Origin: Lasiodiplodia sp. COLG20
Lineage: Eukaryota; Ascomycota; Dothideomycetes; Botryosphaeriales; Botryosphaeriaceae
Assembly (NCBI GenBank): GCA_009801085.1
Contig: VNWV01000002.1
Span: forward strand, 4,030,001 to 4,094,000
Direction of reading: 5' to 3'
DNA length: 64,000 nt
The notes below the pieces were generated by a model. That model had not been told where the DNA came from, did no database searches, and worked only from the letters and a program-made list of their open reading frames with translations. Shown here in pieces: positions 11,072 to 23,279 of the stretch. The position numbers were made by a program, and so were the translations under genes. Every line of letters starts with the position of its first letter. Position 1 is the stretch's first letter.

Positions 11072-12873
11072 TCACATCCGGTACCTAAATCCCTTGGTCT
11101 TCCAATCCGTCAGCTCCTCATCCTCCCCTTCCGCATCCACCACCTCCCCAGCCCCTCCATCTCCCTTCACTACTCCTTCCTTCCGATCCCTCCTCTTGTT
11201 CTCGAAAGTCAGGTACGCCCGCAGCCCCATAGCCATGACCACCACTAGCGCGTAGCAAATCATGATGGCCCTAAACGCGGTTGGGTAGTGTGGCGCCTCG
11301 CTCTCGACAAAGAACTGCGGGCCAGCAATATTACCGGCGCAGTAGGCGCAGAACAGGATGGCAGTCATGCTCATCTTCTTGGTGCTGCCCTTGTAGTTGA
11401 CGCCGACCAGGCTCATGGCGAGCGGGATGGCGCCGGGCCCCGTCGACAGCAGGTAGTACGCGAACAGCTTGACGCCGCGCGACACGCCGCTGCTGTAGAT
11501 GATGGCCGAGCCCGCGACGGGGCATAGCACGACGGCGACGATCAGGTAGGTGGCGACGTTGGGGAAGCGGCCGGCGAGGCGGCCCGTGCCCATAATGGTG
11601 AAGAAGGCGATGAAGGACGAGGGCAGCGTGACGAGCGTCGTTTGGAGAGACGTGAAGCCGAAGCCCTTGAGAACGAGGTTGCCGAAGTTTTGCGTCCCGC
11701 CGTTCGGGATCTGGGTGAGCAGCGAGATGGCGAAGAAGAAGTAGGTTTTCGGGTCCATCAGGCACTCCAGCAGCTGCGAGGGCTGCCACACGTGCTTCGC
11801 CTTGCCCGTGCCGGCAACTGCGACGCGCTGCTCGGCGCAGCGCTTCTCTTCGGCGTTGAGGAAGTTGGCCGAGGAAATGGAGTCCGGAAGCAGGAAGTAA
11901 AGAGGCAGGCCCCAGAGGAAGGTCGCAATACCGAGGACGATGAAGAGCCATTGCCATGGCTCAAGTGGATGCGAGATGTGGCCGATTCCGTAAGCGATGA
12001 AGCTGGCGAAGACGCCGCCGAGCGAGTTTCCCGCGAACCAGATGCCGACGCGAGTGGGGATTTCAGCTCGCGTGAACCATGACGACGTGATGTAAAGGAA
12101 AGCCGGGGAGATGGTGGCTTCTGCTACGCCGAGGAGAAATCGCACCGTTATCAGACCTCCGTAATTCGTGCACGCAGCGGTCAGGGCGACCACGATTCCC
12201 CAGAAGAAGGTGTTGATGGCCACATATTTTCCGATTGGAAGACGCTGAATTAGAATAGACGTCGGGTACGACCAGAATAGATAGCCGAAATAGAACACCT
12301 ACGCTATGATCAGTGGCGGACCCTACTAGAGTGTGATTGTTTACGGACCGAAGACACCCAACTATATTGTGTACCATGAAGATTCTATTGACGATTAGCA
12401 CTCGGAAATTAAGAGTTTCACTAATTAATGCTTACCGTGGAATCCTTCAAGCCAAACACAGACGCGCTTGAGAGGATGGTTTTGTCCATAAAATTCAAGT
12501 TGTAGGTAACAAACAGTAGTGGTATCAACCGCATATCAATCTTCCTCAAAACTCTCTTGGCCAGCGCAGAATCAAGGTCGCCCTCTCTATCCTGCCACTC
12601 TTCGGCCTCAGAAGCCGTGGCCGTAATTTCGCCACTTTTGTCGGCCATATCGTCGTCGTCTTCGTCGTCGTCAAGGTCCTCTGCCAAGAGTGGTGTCGTC
12701 GAATCCGTCGGCCTCAGACGGCGTGGTTTGGTGCCTAAGGCAGAAACTGACTCGGCTTGAGACGACGATGACAGCCCCGAGGAACCTCCGGGAGTCGTCG
12801 ATGAAGCGGCTGAAGCGGTCCCGAGAGTCGCCGTGGAAGGCGCCGCGGACACGATCCTTCGGGTTTTATGCAT
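11072..12873 (-). CDS. MFS anion/amide permease of the Dal5 (allantoate permease) type
   Basis: Three exons, 12873-12436, 12384-12349 and 12298-11072, give 566 aa. Dal5-type permeases import allantoate, ureidosuccinate, vitamins or other organic anions across the plasma membrane. The cytoplasmic N-terminus of about 100 residues is Ser/Thr-rich and then acidic (DLDDDEDDDDM). Transport helices start at RLIPLLFVTYNLNFMDKTILSSASVFGL. The middle exon is only 36 nt and encodes NLHGTQYSWVSS, the expected family sequence between helices 1 and 2; without it the family motif is lost. Exon 3 opens VFYFGYLFWSYPTSILIQRLP and contains the clade-typical LGVAEATISPAFLYITSSWFTRAE. The C-terminus is charged and cytoplasmic. 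The precise substrate is unknown. Confidence 0.88.
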
Positions 12874-13545
12874 GGTCTTGTTTCCTTCCGGCAGGTGTGG
12901 TTATCGCTATCTTTGAGTGCGGTGATCGGCCTGCCGACGCATGACCCGAATTGCCGGCGCGTCGGCTATTTTGAGGTTACACGAGCTTTCATAGGGCTAG
13001 GTAGGTTGCATGGATCGCTGATCAATAGCGGTTGGTTGGACGAGAAGAGTTGGCTTAAAGATGGTGTTTGGTTGCAAAGCGGTCCAGGTCGAAGTCGCCA
13101 AGAGATTACAAGATAAGTAAGCGTTCGCCCTAGTGGATTGCTTACTGTGTAAGCTGTGCCTGAGGCAGCTGATTGACGATCCTTTGTAATTCCTTTGTAC
13201 TACTCACGCAGCGGCTATCATAACCATTCAATCTTCCTGAAATTTTCATTGGACACATTCTGCTTCAGTAGGCAGTCGAATTTCTTCTCCGGAGAAATTG
13301 GTACGGTTTTATAACTTACATCTGTGTCCGGATATTTGCTTTAATCACCCATGAATGAAGAGTAGCATCGGTCATGTGGCGCAGAAAGCTCAAACTATCT
13401 GCTACACACCGTGCACATACTTCTGTGCTACATCGTACGAGACGACCAGGAGAAAAGTTTAAGGAATATGACATGTTCCATAATCCCACATGAGCAAGAT
13501 GCGTATTTGATTGAGTCAGGTCAATAATCTCCAGGCGATCCGAGG
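12874..13545. other. Intergenic region, Dal5-like transporter promoter
   Basis: About 670 bp between the start of the Dal5-like gene and the stop of the deaminase gene, both on the minus strand. The sequence is of ordinary composition. No coding region or clear regulatory motif was recognised. Confidence 0.4.
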
Positions 13546-14616
13546 TTAGAGCTGGTCACACCACACCTGGCCAAATCTCGTCAACTCGTCCATAAGCTTG
13601 CCTTTTAGATCGAGGCCACACCACGATATATCAACAGCGTGCATTTGCAGGCGGATCATCTCCTGCCGGGTAAACTGGCAGTGCTGCTGCACGAGCCTCA
13701 GGTTGTCCTCAACCCACATGTTATGCATGTACGTTGGGTCGTCGGAATTGACCGTGACTTTGATACCGGCATCGAACAGTTTCCGCACTAGAGGGAAGAC
13801 GTAGTCGGTGGGGTTGCGACGATGATAAGCATGCGGGCAAAGTGTCATGCCAAGATCTCTCCTCCTGATCAGCTCCATCAGATCCGGCCTTTCAGCGGCA
13901 TTTAGTCCGTGGTCGATTCTATCGGTGCCGTGACCAGCAATGCGGCTCGCGACTTGCTCGATGTGCGCGTGAGTGTCCTTTTGCCCAACATCACAGTGGC
14001 TTGTGATCTTCAGACCGTCCGCTCTCGCCCTCTGGAATACGGCATCAAACAGGGTTGGTGGACGGTTGTACTCGTTGCTATCAAGTCCAATGCCGCAAAA
14101 GACCGTGTCTTTGTAGGGAATGCAGGCCTCGTAGGCTTGCATCGCTGATTCTGGGCTCATGTCCCTCAGAAAACAGAGAATCCAGTTACAGTGAACATCC
14201 AGTTCACGTGCAGCGTCGGCCTTTGCGCGCTTCAAACCTTCCATCACAGCGGCCACAGGGATGTTGCGCCGCGTGTGAGCCTGGATGTCGAAAAAAGGCT
14301 CAGCATAACGCACGTGCATGGACGAAGCTTTGCGCAAGTATTGCATGGCGAGCTCGTAGAAGTCATCTTCCTTGTGGAGAACTTCCATGCCGCCGTAGTA
14401 CGCCTCTAAAAATGTCGGCAGACCGTTGTCCCCGTGCAGCTCTTTACGATGATTATACATGGTCTGGTAGCTGCTGCGTAGGGCATCCAACGAGTCGTAT
14501 GGCAGGTGGACGCCATTCTTCTGAGCAAGCTGCCAGCGGAGCTCCGGGGTCAATGTGCCCTCAATGTGGACGTGAAGTTCCAGCTTGGGCAGCTCATGGA
14601 CAAATTGGTCGTCCAT
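13546..14616 (-). CDS. Adenine deaminase-like enzyme (adenosine/adenine deaminase superfamily)
   Basis: Single exon, 356 aa, the usual size for the family. It should hydrolyse adenine to hypoxanthine plus ammonia in purine salvage; adenosine deaminase is the alternative. Metal- and substrate-binding motifs are in order: ELHVHIEG (zinc ligands His15 and His17), CGIGLDSNE, TSHCDVG, DRIDHGLNA, MTLCPHAYHRRNP and VNSDDPTYM. The VNSDDP form, rather than the SLNTDDP common in adenosine deaminases, favours the Aah1-like adenine deaminase branch; this is inference from motif wording only. The segment CPHAYHRRNPTDYV departs from the CP.SN pattern usual in both branches, so substrate preference may differ. 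The start (MDDQFVHELPKLELHVH) sits close to the first zinc motif, as expected. Confidence 0.85.
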   Translation of the reverse strand: MDDQFVHELPKLELHVHIEGTLTPELRWQLAQKNGVHLPYDSLDALRSSYQTMYNHRKELHGDNGLPTFLEAYYGGMEVLHKEDDFYELAMQYLRKASSMHVRYAEPFFDIQAHTRRNIPVAAVMEGLKRAKADAARELDVHCNWILCFLRDMSPESAMQAYEACIPYKDTVFCGIGLDSNEYNRPPTLFDAVFQRARADGLKITSHCDVGQKDTHAHIEQVASRIAGHGTDRIDHGLNAAERPDLMELIRRRDLGMTLCPHAYHRRNPTDYVFPLVRKLFDAGIKVTVNSDDPTYMHNMWVEDNLRLVQQHCQFTRQEMIRLQMHAVDISWCGLDLKGKLMDELTRFGQVWCDQL

Positions 14617-16444
14617 CTTCCGTAGTGCGGCCGGGTCTAAATCGAGGTGGGTGGGTGAATTTCCGGGAGTCAGAGGAGGCGCGTGAGCAGAGGGAGCGAA
14701 TGGCTTTCATGGCGGGAGGGCAGGTGAGTTCGCGGTTTCACAGTGTCGTGAGCGTCGCACTGACGGGGGGTGAAGATTGGACCCTTCATATCCGGGCACC
14801 TCGGCTCGCCCTGCCGGGGCCGAGCAGCGGTAATGGCTCTCGCGCGGAGCGAAATAAAGCACCGCCGCCTACGACATCCTCCCTGGTTGAGCAAGGCGGA
14901 TAAGGTTAGTGTTCCTCCGTCATCGTGCCTGTTGCACTCTGGTTACCTTGCAGGGTTCTCCAGCCCGTCAGACGCGGCGCATGAGTCGCCGTCACAAGCC
15001 CAACGAGGCTGAAGATAACGTCATACAACTGCTGTGTGATGGGGATCCCGAGGTGCGCGATCCTTCAACAAGTTTGCGAGGTTGGCAGCCGGGCTGGACG
15101 CTGGCCGGCAAGTGCGCAAGGCCACGCAGCTTCGCGCGGGCTTCTCGAACGTCAAAGCGCACTCGAGCGCAGGGATGGGCGAGGCCGCCTGTGCGTGCGT
15201 GGGCGGCGTCTGCTAGTCGCCGTTTGAGATGGCACAGCGTGCGGCGCCTCAGCGTGGCAGATTCACAGCCAGCGCTGACGGCGCGCGTCGGGCGGTGAAG
15301 GGTCGTGGACGGAGGCCAATGGGGGAGCAGGCCGGGCGGGTTGCGGGTGCTAATGCGGGACGCGGTGCTGGCGCGATAAGGAGGGCGATAAGACGCCATC
15401 GCTGGTGTTGAGCGTGAAAGGACGGCGGCCGCTTTGTCCGCGCCAACCAATGGCTGGCACAGCAACGACTGCGATAGAGCAGCGCGACGACAGCACGAGA
15501 CCAAGTCACGCACCGGTCAGCGCGGTCGGGCCTAAATCGGCGTGTGCCTGATGCATGCCGGACGCGCATCCAGCCAGCGACTTCCTGGCGTTCGTCCATC
15601 GTTGCGGGCGGGAGAGCGACAGCAGCGGCGCGCACATCGCAGCGTGCATTCGAGCGTTCCGAAAGGTCGACTGACGCCAGCATCACATTCGCGAGCAAGT
15701 TAAGTCGTCGCCCTGCGGCGTGGCCCCACAGCACCCACGCGGAGTTGGCGGCTTAGCGCGCCGTCTTCGCTGCCGCGGATCGCCCGTGAGCTCCCCCAGA
15801 CCGTTGCTCTGCTCGTACACCTCCACGCCAGCATCCACGCCCCGACCCAGCGCACGTCTCTCCTTCTCTCCTCTCTCTCTGCGAGCCTTTCTCTCCCTTC
15901 AATCTCCGCCCCGAGCTCGCCCACAGAGCCCGTAAATCCTCGCCTCCTGCCGCCCCAGTGCACCTCCCAGTCATCAGCGTCACTCGGACCAGTCACATGG
16001 AGCTAGCATTTGCACCTTGAGCACGCTTGACTCGCCCGCCCACGACGCTGCGCTCCGCGACCCTCTCCTGGCCTCATCTACGCCGCGTACCTGCGTTTTC
16101 GTTCCCACGCCGCGCTGCGCAGCCGCCGCTACGAGCTTGGAGCTCCGCCGACCGATCTCGCCGCCTGAGGCATCCTAGATACAGCCGCGCCAACCAAGCC
16201 CATCATGGCTGCCTGAGCGCCCCCGTCGCCCTCACCACTGGAGCCTGCGAAAAAAGCCTTGTCGACCCCACTGCGGGCCCGCGTTGAATCCTCACCAAAG
16301 TTACAGTTCTGACTGCGCTCGCTCGTGATGGCTTGGTACCCAGGTTTCCATCTTGCACACTTCCCCTAGACACCGCGCACTCATCTCAGCTTCGTACCAC
16401 TCGTACATCTCCATTTCCAGCCCTCACGAAGCTCGGTCGCCGTA
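14617..16444. other. Long GC-rich divergent intergenic region between the deaminase and ATG13
   Basis: About 1.8 kb between divergent gene starts. The left part (about 14800-15750) is GC-rich and full of overlapping arginine-rich open frames on both strands, a sign of composition rather than coding. From about 15780 it becomes C/T-rich (runs such as CTCTCCTTCTCTCCTCTCTCTCT at 15860-15890), which probably marks the ATG13 promoter and long 5' leader. No gene is supported. Confidence 0.45.
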
Positions 16445-19342
16445 ATGCACCAACACCCACGCCCGTCGCCAAGGGCTGCCTCCTCGGCGAACTCGCCGCG
16501 CTCCAACCCTACCAGAACGAACAACCCGAGAGACATGGCTCACATACGTTCCGAGTCCGCTTCGACGGTCGCCACTGCTCGCAGTGACACCGGCTCCGAT
16601 TACATTGAGAAAGCCAGCGATGGCGGTGAGCCCGACTTCTATGGAGAGACCGAGGAGGAGCGCACCCAGAAGAAGCTCAATCAGGTCATCATGGTACGTC
16701 AGCCACCATGTTGTCGACCGTCTTCTGACTAACCGTCTCCCAGCAATTCTTCAAGAAGGCGACGCTCACCGTGCTATCCGCAAGAACGCAGCTCCCAAAG
16801 GCCTTCAGTGCCAAGGGTGAGCTTCGCCAGAGCAAATGGGTAAGTGACACGATGATGCCACCCTCGGCCCACCTCCATTGGAACGGCTAAATAACTCCGA
16901 CGACAGTTTAGTCTTCTGCTTGATGAAACGGACGTCTACAACGATGACCTCCGTGATTGGACGTCCAACGACCTTGTCAACGCTCAGCCGCCGCCTCTCT
17001 GCATCGAGATTTACCTGGATACAAAGGATCTGGCGGATGGCGAAGCTCTAGCCATTGTGGATGAGCATGGAAAGCTCTGGGATGTAACTGAGGCGTTGAC
17101 CGGATCTACTCCGGTGACTACGCGGCCCTCCAGTCGCTCCGGCCGGCCTACTCAGGTCGTCCTGGAACGGTGGAACGTCGAAGTCACGGATAACCAGAAG
17201 ATGGATCCCGATGCCAGCAGGATGTTACCGCTAGTCTACAAGAACGGAATTCCTCTGTTCCGCTCGTTGTACACTTACACAAGGTTCCTGCCTGCATGGA
17301 GATACTACAGGCAAATTGCTAAACAGCCTGTGAACCACCCTGCATTGCCGCTGAGATACCGCATTTCAAACGGCATGTTCAAGAGCCCAAGGAGAGACAC
17401 GTTGGACCTCCCACTCTACCCAGGCGCCGACTCTAAGGCGCAAACGCATCAGTTTGATTCCGTCAAATCACCTATTGGTCTCTTGAGCATTCAAGTCCAG
17501 TATCGGAGCAACACTGAATTCCGCGTGGAGAAGTCTGAGTCTGTCCTGAGCTCGCATTTCATGGGCATGGACGACTACTCCTTTTCGCCTTCGTACCCCG
17601 AGCGTGTTCCTGGATCCTTGCCCACGGGCAGAAATGCCCAACTGGACAGGCAAGCTCGGGGTGAAGCTTACGGAAGCTTATCCACGTTCCACCAGGCGGG
17701 GGCCACTGGAACAAGCCCGATGTCAGCGCTCCGCAACGCCAAGGATATGGGTTCGCCTGAATCGCCGCCCCAGAAGATCCCACCCAATCATCGCATTGCA
17801 ACTGGATCCAAGTCTTCCCTGAGAGGCGCGGATGCCAGTAGCCCCGCTTCCCCCAGGAGGACATCAGTCTCGTTCCAGCCTGCAAATCCGTTCAAGGCAG
17901 GATCTTTGTCTTCCTCTCCCGTGCCTGGCGTGTACTCCCCGACCACGTCAACCGGGAGGCCAGGCTCCGGCGCAGGGCCTCTGGGCCATACGCGGAACAG
18001 GAGCTCATTGAATGCTCTTCCTCAGGCAGCTTTGAGAACACCATCTGGACATTCGCTTCCCAACGAGACAGCTATCGCTTCTTCAGCCTCCAGCTCTCCC
18101 AAGCCCGCACCGATCTCACGTTACAGCAGCAGCTTTAGCAATCGCCGCCAACGATTCTCGTACGGAGGAACTTCTAGCAAGGTTGAGGATGACAATAACA
18201 GCAGCGGAAAGGGCAGCACTTCGTCATCTGCGCAGCGACTTGAAGGTGGAAGCTCGGGCTCGGTGCAGACTGACGAGGAGAACATTTCAGACTTCCTAAA
18301 GCTTCTAGAGCAGAAAAAGGATCTGAAGAGCTTGAATCGTACGGATTCTGCTTCCCGCGATGCTTCTATGCGGCGCACAACTGCTGCATTGTCCAAGTAC
18401 CAACGCATGCGCGAATCGAACGCTGCACTGTCTGACTCCATTTCTTCTTCGTTGCACTTGCACCGCTCCTCCAGCTCTTCAAGCAGACAGATCTCGAATG
18501 TTCCTGGAATGATCGCCGGTGCATCAGTCTCCACTTCTTCCAGCCCCGGGAAGCCTATTTCTCCGCACACGCCCCACACTCCTGCCATTCCTTCTCGTCT
18601 GAGCGCAAACAGCATCATCGATTACTCCGAGCAGACCCGTAGCCGCAGCCCACGAGTTCGTCGACTCGAAGAAGAGACCGGAACTGGCGATGCTGGTAGT
18701 GACTCCACCACCCGCGAGCGCGAAGGATCCAACGCCATTGATATTCCCACATCGCCGCGCCCTTGGCCATTTGCCCGCCGCAGCTCCTCGGTCAGCCAGC
18801 AAAATCGCAACACCCTCGAGGATGAGGGCGAGATGTTTGGCCTGCGCAGTGCAAGTCTGCCGACCGACGACCGACCTGACCTGAGCCTCAGCGAACTGTT
18901 GCATGCTGCAGAGCCAGCAACATCTGGGGATGCTGCTCCTGCAGGTGGAGACGAGAGCGGCCCTGATCCCGAACCAAGCCCACAGACAGTCCTTACCAGC
19001 CACACTCGCACTCGCTCTGCCGGAGCAGCTCGCACAACAACTCCTAGCTTGGCCTATCGCACTCGTATCCAACAAAGTGGACCTAGCGACGGAAGGCGGA
19101 GTGCTGCATCCGAGCGTGGTGAGAGCGACAGTGGTCTCGTTAGTGGACGGAGTAGCCGCGCTGGCAGTCGTTTCAGCTTCTCTTCCAGGCCACTCAGCGT
19201 GGCTGCCAACCTGGACGATGATGAACCCTTGCTCTTCACCATGAGCGAGCTGGGCACCCACCAGGCCGGGCGTAGAAGTGTTGACGAAGTGAGAGATAGT
19301 ACGGGTAAGAGGAGAGGCGGTAGCCCGTGGAGGGGAGCGTAG
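16445..19342 (+). CDS. ATG13: Autophagy-related protein 13
   Basis: Exons 16445-16693, 16744-16839 and 16907-19342 give 926 aa. Atg13 is the regulatory subunit of the Atg1 kinase complex that starts autophagosome formation; TORC1 phosphorylates it in rich medium. The N-terminal HORMA domain spans roughly residues 75-330. It begins NQVIMQFFKKATLTVLSARTQ and includes FSLLLDETDVYNDDLRDWTSNDLV and PPPLCIEIYLD, all characteristic of fungal Atg13. The remaining ~600 residues are disordered and Ser/Pro-rich with many SP and TSP sites, consistent with dense phosphoregulation. They include NISDFLKLLEQKKDL, which resembles the Atg1/Atg17-binding region. Both introns lie within the HORMA-coding part and restore the frame exactly. 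An in-frame internal Met at MAHIRSES, 30 codons on, is an alternative start. Confidence 0.95.
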
Positions 19343-20797
19343 AGTGGAAAGTCTCTACCATAAGTTCTCTCTCCAGTATACCTGATTTGTATTTCAAATC
19401 CTTTCCTTTTTTTCTTCTTTTTTTTTTCGGCATATCCGGCGTCAACATGGTCTTGCTCGCTTTTCTTCTGGCTTCATTTCAGAAAGTTCTTGCGTGCGCG
19501 CTCAAGGAAGGGCTCTTTTTTCCCATCCATTGCATTCGGACCAGATTGGATTGCTCGGTTCACACCACATGCGAATGTTCTCACTATTTCCTTTTTCTCT
19601 CTGCTGTTCTTTGCTACTGTCCTTCTGATCACGCTTTTGTCTCGGTATGCGTTTACGTTTGTCCATCTTTATTGTTTTTGGCTGCCTTTGGCAATAGATG
19701 AAAGCGGGTAAGGAGTTCGTTATTATGGTGGTCATTCCAGCGATGGGCTTCGGCTTTCTCTTTTTTCGTTTCGTTTGAAGAATCTTTGCGCCTTTTTTGA
19801 TTCGATTGTACGTTCATGATGAAGACAGCATTGCCACCACCCTCCGATAAGGGGTTGAGGAAGCTAGGTGTGAGGAAGCTAAGGGGGAGAGACACATACA
19901 CGACACACAACGCAACAACACTGGGGAGAGATCTACTACCGGAGGGAGTGGTTTCCGTAACTCCTTTAAACGCAACTGGGGGGACTTCTCATCCCCCTCC
20001 TTTTGCAGCATCTTTTTTTCCTTTTCAATACTACTCCTATTTTCTGCTGTAGCCCCCGAGAACAAATGCTATCAAAGGTTTATAATCACGCATTCGCATT
20101 TTGCGCCTTTTCCTTTTTTTCTAATTGTAATCGGGGAGCGTTGGACCACTACGCGTTGGGCTGGAATGCAATTGTGTAGGGAGGGAAGAAAGATGGGAAG
20201 GGCAGGAGGTTTGGGGGAGATGTTTTCTTCCTGTACATGGTGCCGATGCTTCTTCCTCTCTGCGTGCTCTGCCATGATCAGCGAGCGGTTATCGGGGGTC
20301 ATTTTGTGACACACCGTCTAATCCACGAGCAACTACTCGGCGTAAATCTAGTAGTAATACGTAACCAGAAACCGCTACACACGCATTGCTAAAATCAATA
20401 AGCATCCAACGTCATATCATTTTTCTTTTTCGCCCTGTCCCGAGTTCTCGTAATGCTACAATATAGCCGCTAGTTCCGCACCGCCTTCAAGCCGAGGCAA
20501 GCGATGGGGACCTTTGCGACCCTTAGGAAACCAGAACTGAAAGTCGCCTCTTTTGGTTTTTGTGTTTCTTTTCTTTTTGTGCCAACCCTCCCAGCTTCCC
20601 TTCCTTTGCCCGTACTCGTCGAAATTAATACGCCACGAACCATTTCCAGCCATTTTGTCCCAACCAAGGAGAAAGGAGTAGGGTGAAACCAGACACGAGA
20701 CCACCGCGAAAAGGCAGGCAACACACAGGACCGAGCAAGCGAGAACTAGCGCGTGCATGTCCCTCAAAAAATAAGAAACGACAGCTACGGCAGGTTC
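19343..20797. other. Convergent intergenic region between ATG13 and the RGT1-like gene
   Basis: About 1.45 kb between two stop codons, presumably both 3' UTRs. It contains several T-rich tracts (for example around 19400-19430 and 20425) and is AT-richer than flanking genes. No supported coding region was seen; short open frames have no domain character. Confidence 0.45.
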
Positions 20798-23279
20798 TCA
20801 GTGCTGCTGCGGCTGCTGCTGTCCCAGCACCTGCGCAAGGATGTTCAAGTAGCCGTCTCTAACCAAGTTGGCCGGGTTGAAATGCAAGCTCTGGTTGAGG
20901 GATGCAGCCGCCGCAACAGCAGCGGCAGCGGCCGCGGCGGCGTTGCTGATATCATCCTTGGGCGGGTCGACGTTGCCAGCGCCGCCGCTGCTTCCCGGGC
21001 GGTTCTCGGCGGAAGGCGATGCCTTCGAGGCCGAGTCTCTGCGCTCGCCAACGGCGGCCTCGGCCAGGTGCTCAAGCATCGTCGACGACGCGCCGCCATT
21101 GGACTCGTTGATGGACGAGCGCTTCTTGCCGGCGTACTCGCGCACGCTGGCGTCCCAGCCGATATCTCCCTCGACCTTGTTGCGGTTCAGGACGGCCTCC
21201 AGCTCGCCGAGCAGGCGCAGCGATTCTTCCCTGGTCTCGTCTTTCTCAGCCAGTTCGCCGAGTGTTAGGGCAGCCAGGGCGGCGAAGTGGTGGTGCGGCG
21301 TTGTGATTAGAGCCTGGTGTCTCTGCAGGTGAGTGACGATGGCTGTCGCGTCATGCAAAATCTCACCAGGTTCAGAGCCAGGCGTGTAGCGGACGATGAG
21401 AAGATGAACATGGAAGTAGGCAAGAAGAATCAAGGGGTGGGGATCTGAAGGCAGAGTCTCTGAAAATCTTTCGAGAGAAGACAGGTACGCCGTCTTGGTT
21501 AGCTTCATGATGGCGTTGTTCGGATCGTACAGAGCCAGAACGTCATTGTTAATGGGAGGAACATCCGCAAGTGTCCTATAGTAGTCGGGCAAGCCTCCCA
21601 TAGCCTTGCAAAGACGAGCCAAGGCAAAAGTCACTGGTCCAAAGAGAGTTTCATCATCCCCAGTGAGATGGCTGCGCTCTGCCGAGAGGCTAGGCGTGGT
21701 TGCTGTGCTGATGGCATGCAGCTGGTCAAAGACGAAGAGGATCCAGAAGAGGCGTCGACCCAGTGCCTCATCATTGTCTGGGCTAATCTCCTGGCCTCGC
21801 TGCCGGAATATCAGAGCATCAAAACGTAAGCTCGTAGAAACTCTCGTTGCCTGTGCAAGGCACATGTCCTTCAATGGCTGACTTTCCGGATAAGCAATGG
21901 ACTGCGAATGGCGAGGGCCATGTACGTCGGCCTCAATGGTGAGTAGTAAGAAGCTCTGGACGAGTATGATGCCATCTGGTTTGACAGTGGTGCCAACGAG
22001 AGATGTCAGCATCTGGTAAGCCTTGTAGCAACGTTCTTGATGATTTGGCTCCATGGCAAGGCTTGTAGACGGCCAGGCTCTGACGGCGCAATCCATCGCA
22101 GCGGTAAACGCATCGCGTAGCTTTGCGTCGCAATTTGCCAATCGGCCCTTCAAATTTCTTAGGTCAAACGGCAGGACGGGGTACGTGTCTTGGATCACGC
22201 GGTAGTACCTGAACAGTCAGCGCGGGATCAACGACACGTCAGAAGGAGATGCTTACTCGTTCACGGCTACGTCAGCGCTTTGGCTGAATTCAAAAAATGC
22301 ACCTGCAGCATCATGCTCGTAGCCGGTAGCAAACGGTTCCCTGCGATCCCAAGACTGCGGAGCACCGTTGGGCGGCTGTGACAAGGAAGTTCGGAACTGG
22401 TCGCCCGGGCCTTCGGACATGGAGTGAGTTCTCTTACGCTCGCCGCCGTAAGGCGGCGCCGGAGAAGCGGAAAAGTCCGTCAAGCCGGCCATACCTTGAT
22501 CGCCCATCGACTGCAGGTAGCTTTGAAGCTCGGGGACTTGGGTGTGGTGTTGGCCGTTTTGGGGAGAGTGGCCAATGTTCTGCTGTTGCTCGTATTCGAG
22601 GCGGGTAAGTCTGTCGGCCAATTCCTTAATGTAACTAGGCATGATGAGTATATTCGCCTGAAGTTGGAAATGTGAGGGAGGGTAATACCCTTTGCTTGGG
22701 CCTCTCTTCATGGGCTGTCGGCTGAACTGGCAGCGAGCCCCAGTGCGCTTGCAGCTCGTGCATGCCTCCGGTCCATTTTCAGAAGTCGCATCGCAGCGAA
22801 TCTGGCCTTTGTCAGAGGGGCAACGGCGCTTAAAACCATAAAACTCAAGTGGCGTAATAACATCCTACCTTCTTTCTCCTACATTCGTCGCAAGCACGCG
22901 ACACCTTTGACCTTTTCCTCTGATTGCTGTCCTGCTGGCTATAGTGGGGATCTTGGGCCATGCTCATGGCATTTTGGGCCATTTGCTGGGGCGTGGACGG
23001 CTGCTGGACGGGGGTGTGGACCTGGCCAACGTGGGCCATGGGCAGGCCATGTTGCGGCTGCTGGTGCTGGGCAGGGCCCATTGGAGCCTCGGCGGCGCCG
23101 CGCAACTGTGCGGAAAGCTCCTGCTCGAGAGTCTGGCCACCGTGCAGGGAAAGGTGCGGGTCAACGGCGCTCGACGGTTCGGCGGGCGACAGGTTGCCGT
23201 TCGGATGGGCGTAGAGGCCCGCGGCGCCGGCGGCCATCTGGGCGGCGTTGGGTGACGGGTACGACTGCGGCTCCGACAT
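20798..23279 (-). CDS. RGT1-like Zn2Cys6 transcription factor, glucose-transport regulator
   Basis: Exons 23279-22869, 22801-22689, 22634-22257 and 22208-20798 give 770 aa. Rgt1-type factors repress hexose-transporter genes when glucose is low. The Zn2Cys6 cluster is split by intron 1: SKVSRACDECRRKK joins IRCDATSENGPEACTSCKRTGARC, giving Cys spacing 2-6-10-2-6. It is followed by FSRQPMKRGPSKGYIKELADRL, a basic linker and short coiled-coil dimerisation element diagnostic of the Rgt1 group. The N-terminus is Gln/Pro/His-rich. The middle (from YYRVIQDTYPVLPFDL) looks like a fungal regulatory domain and keeps ALGRRLFWILFVFDQLHA. The C-terminus has a 12-residue Ala-rich run and ends QVLGQQQPQQH. 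The name rests on the DNA-binding region; target genes are not shown. It lies divergent from the copper-fist gene across 3.5 kb. Confidence 0.85.

Noticed and set aside
8076..12873. Nitrogen or sugar catabolic gene cluster formed by the two transporters and the deaminase
   Set aside because: The genes have separate promoters, long spacers and no shared pathway enzymes; adjacency alone is not enough.
14055..15734. Several 130-280-codon frames in the region upstream of the deaminase
   Set aside because: They overlap on both strands, are Arg/Ala-rich and match local high GC, with no family signature.
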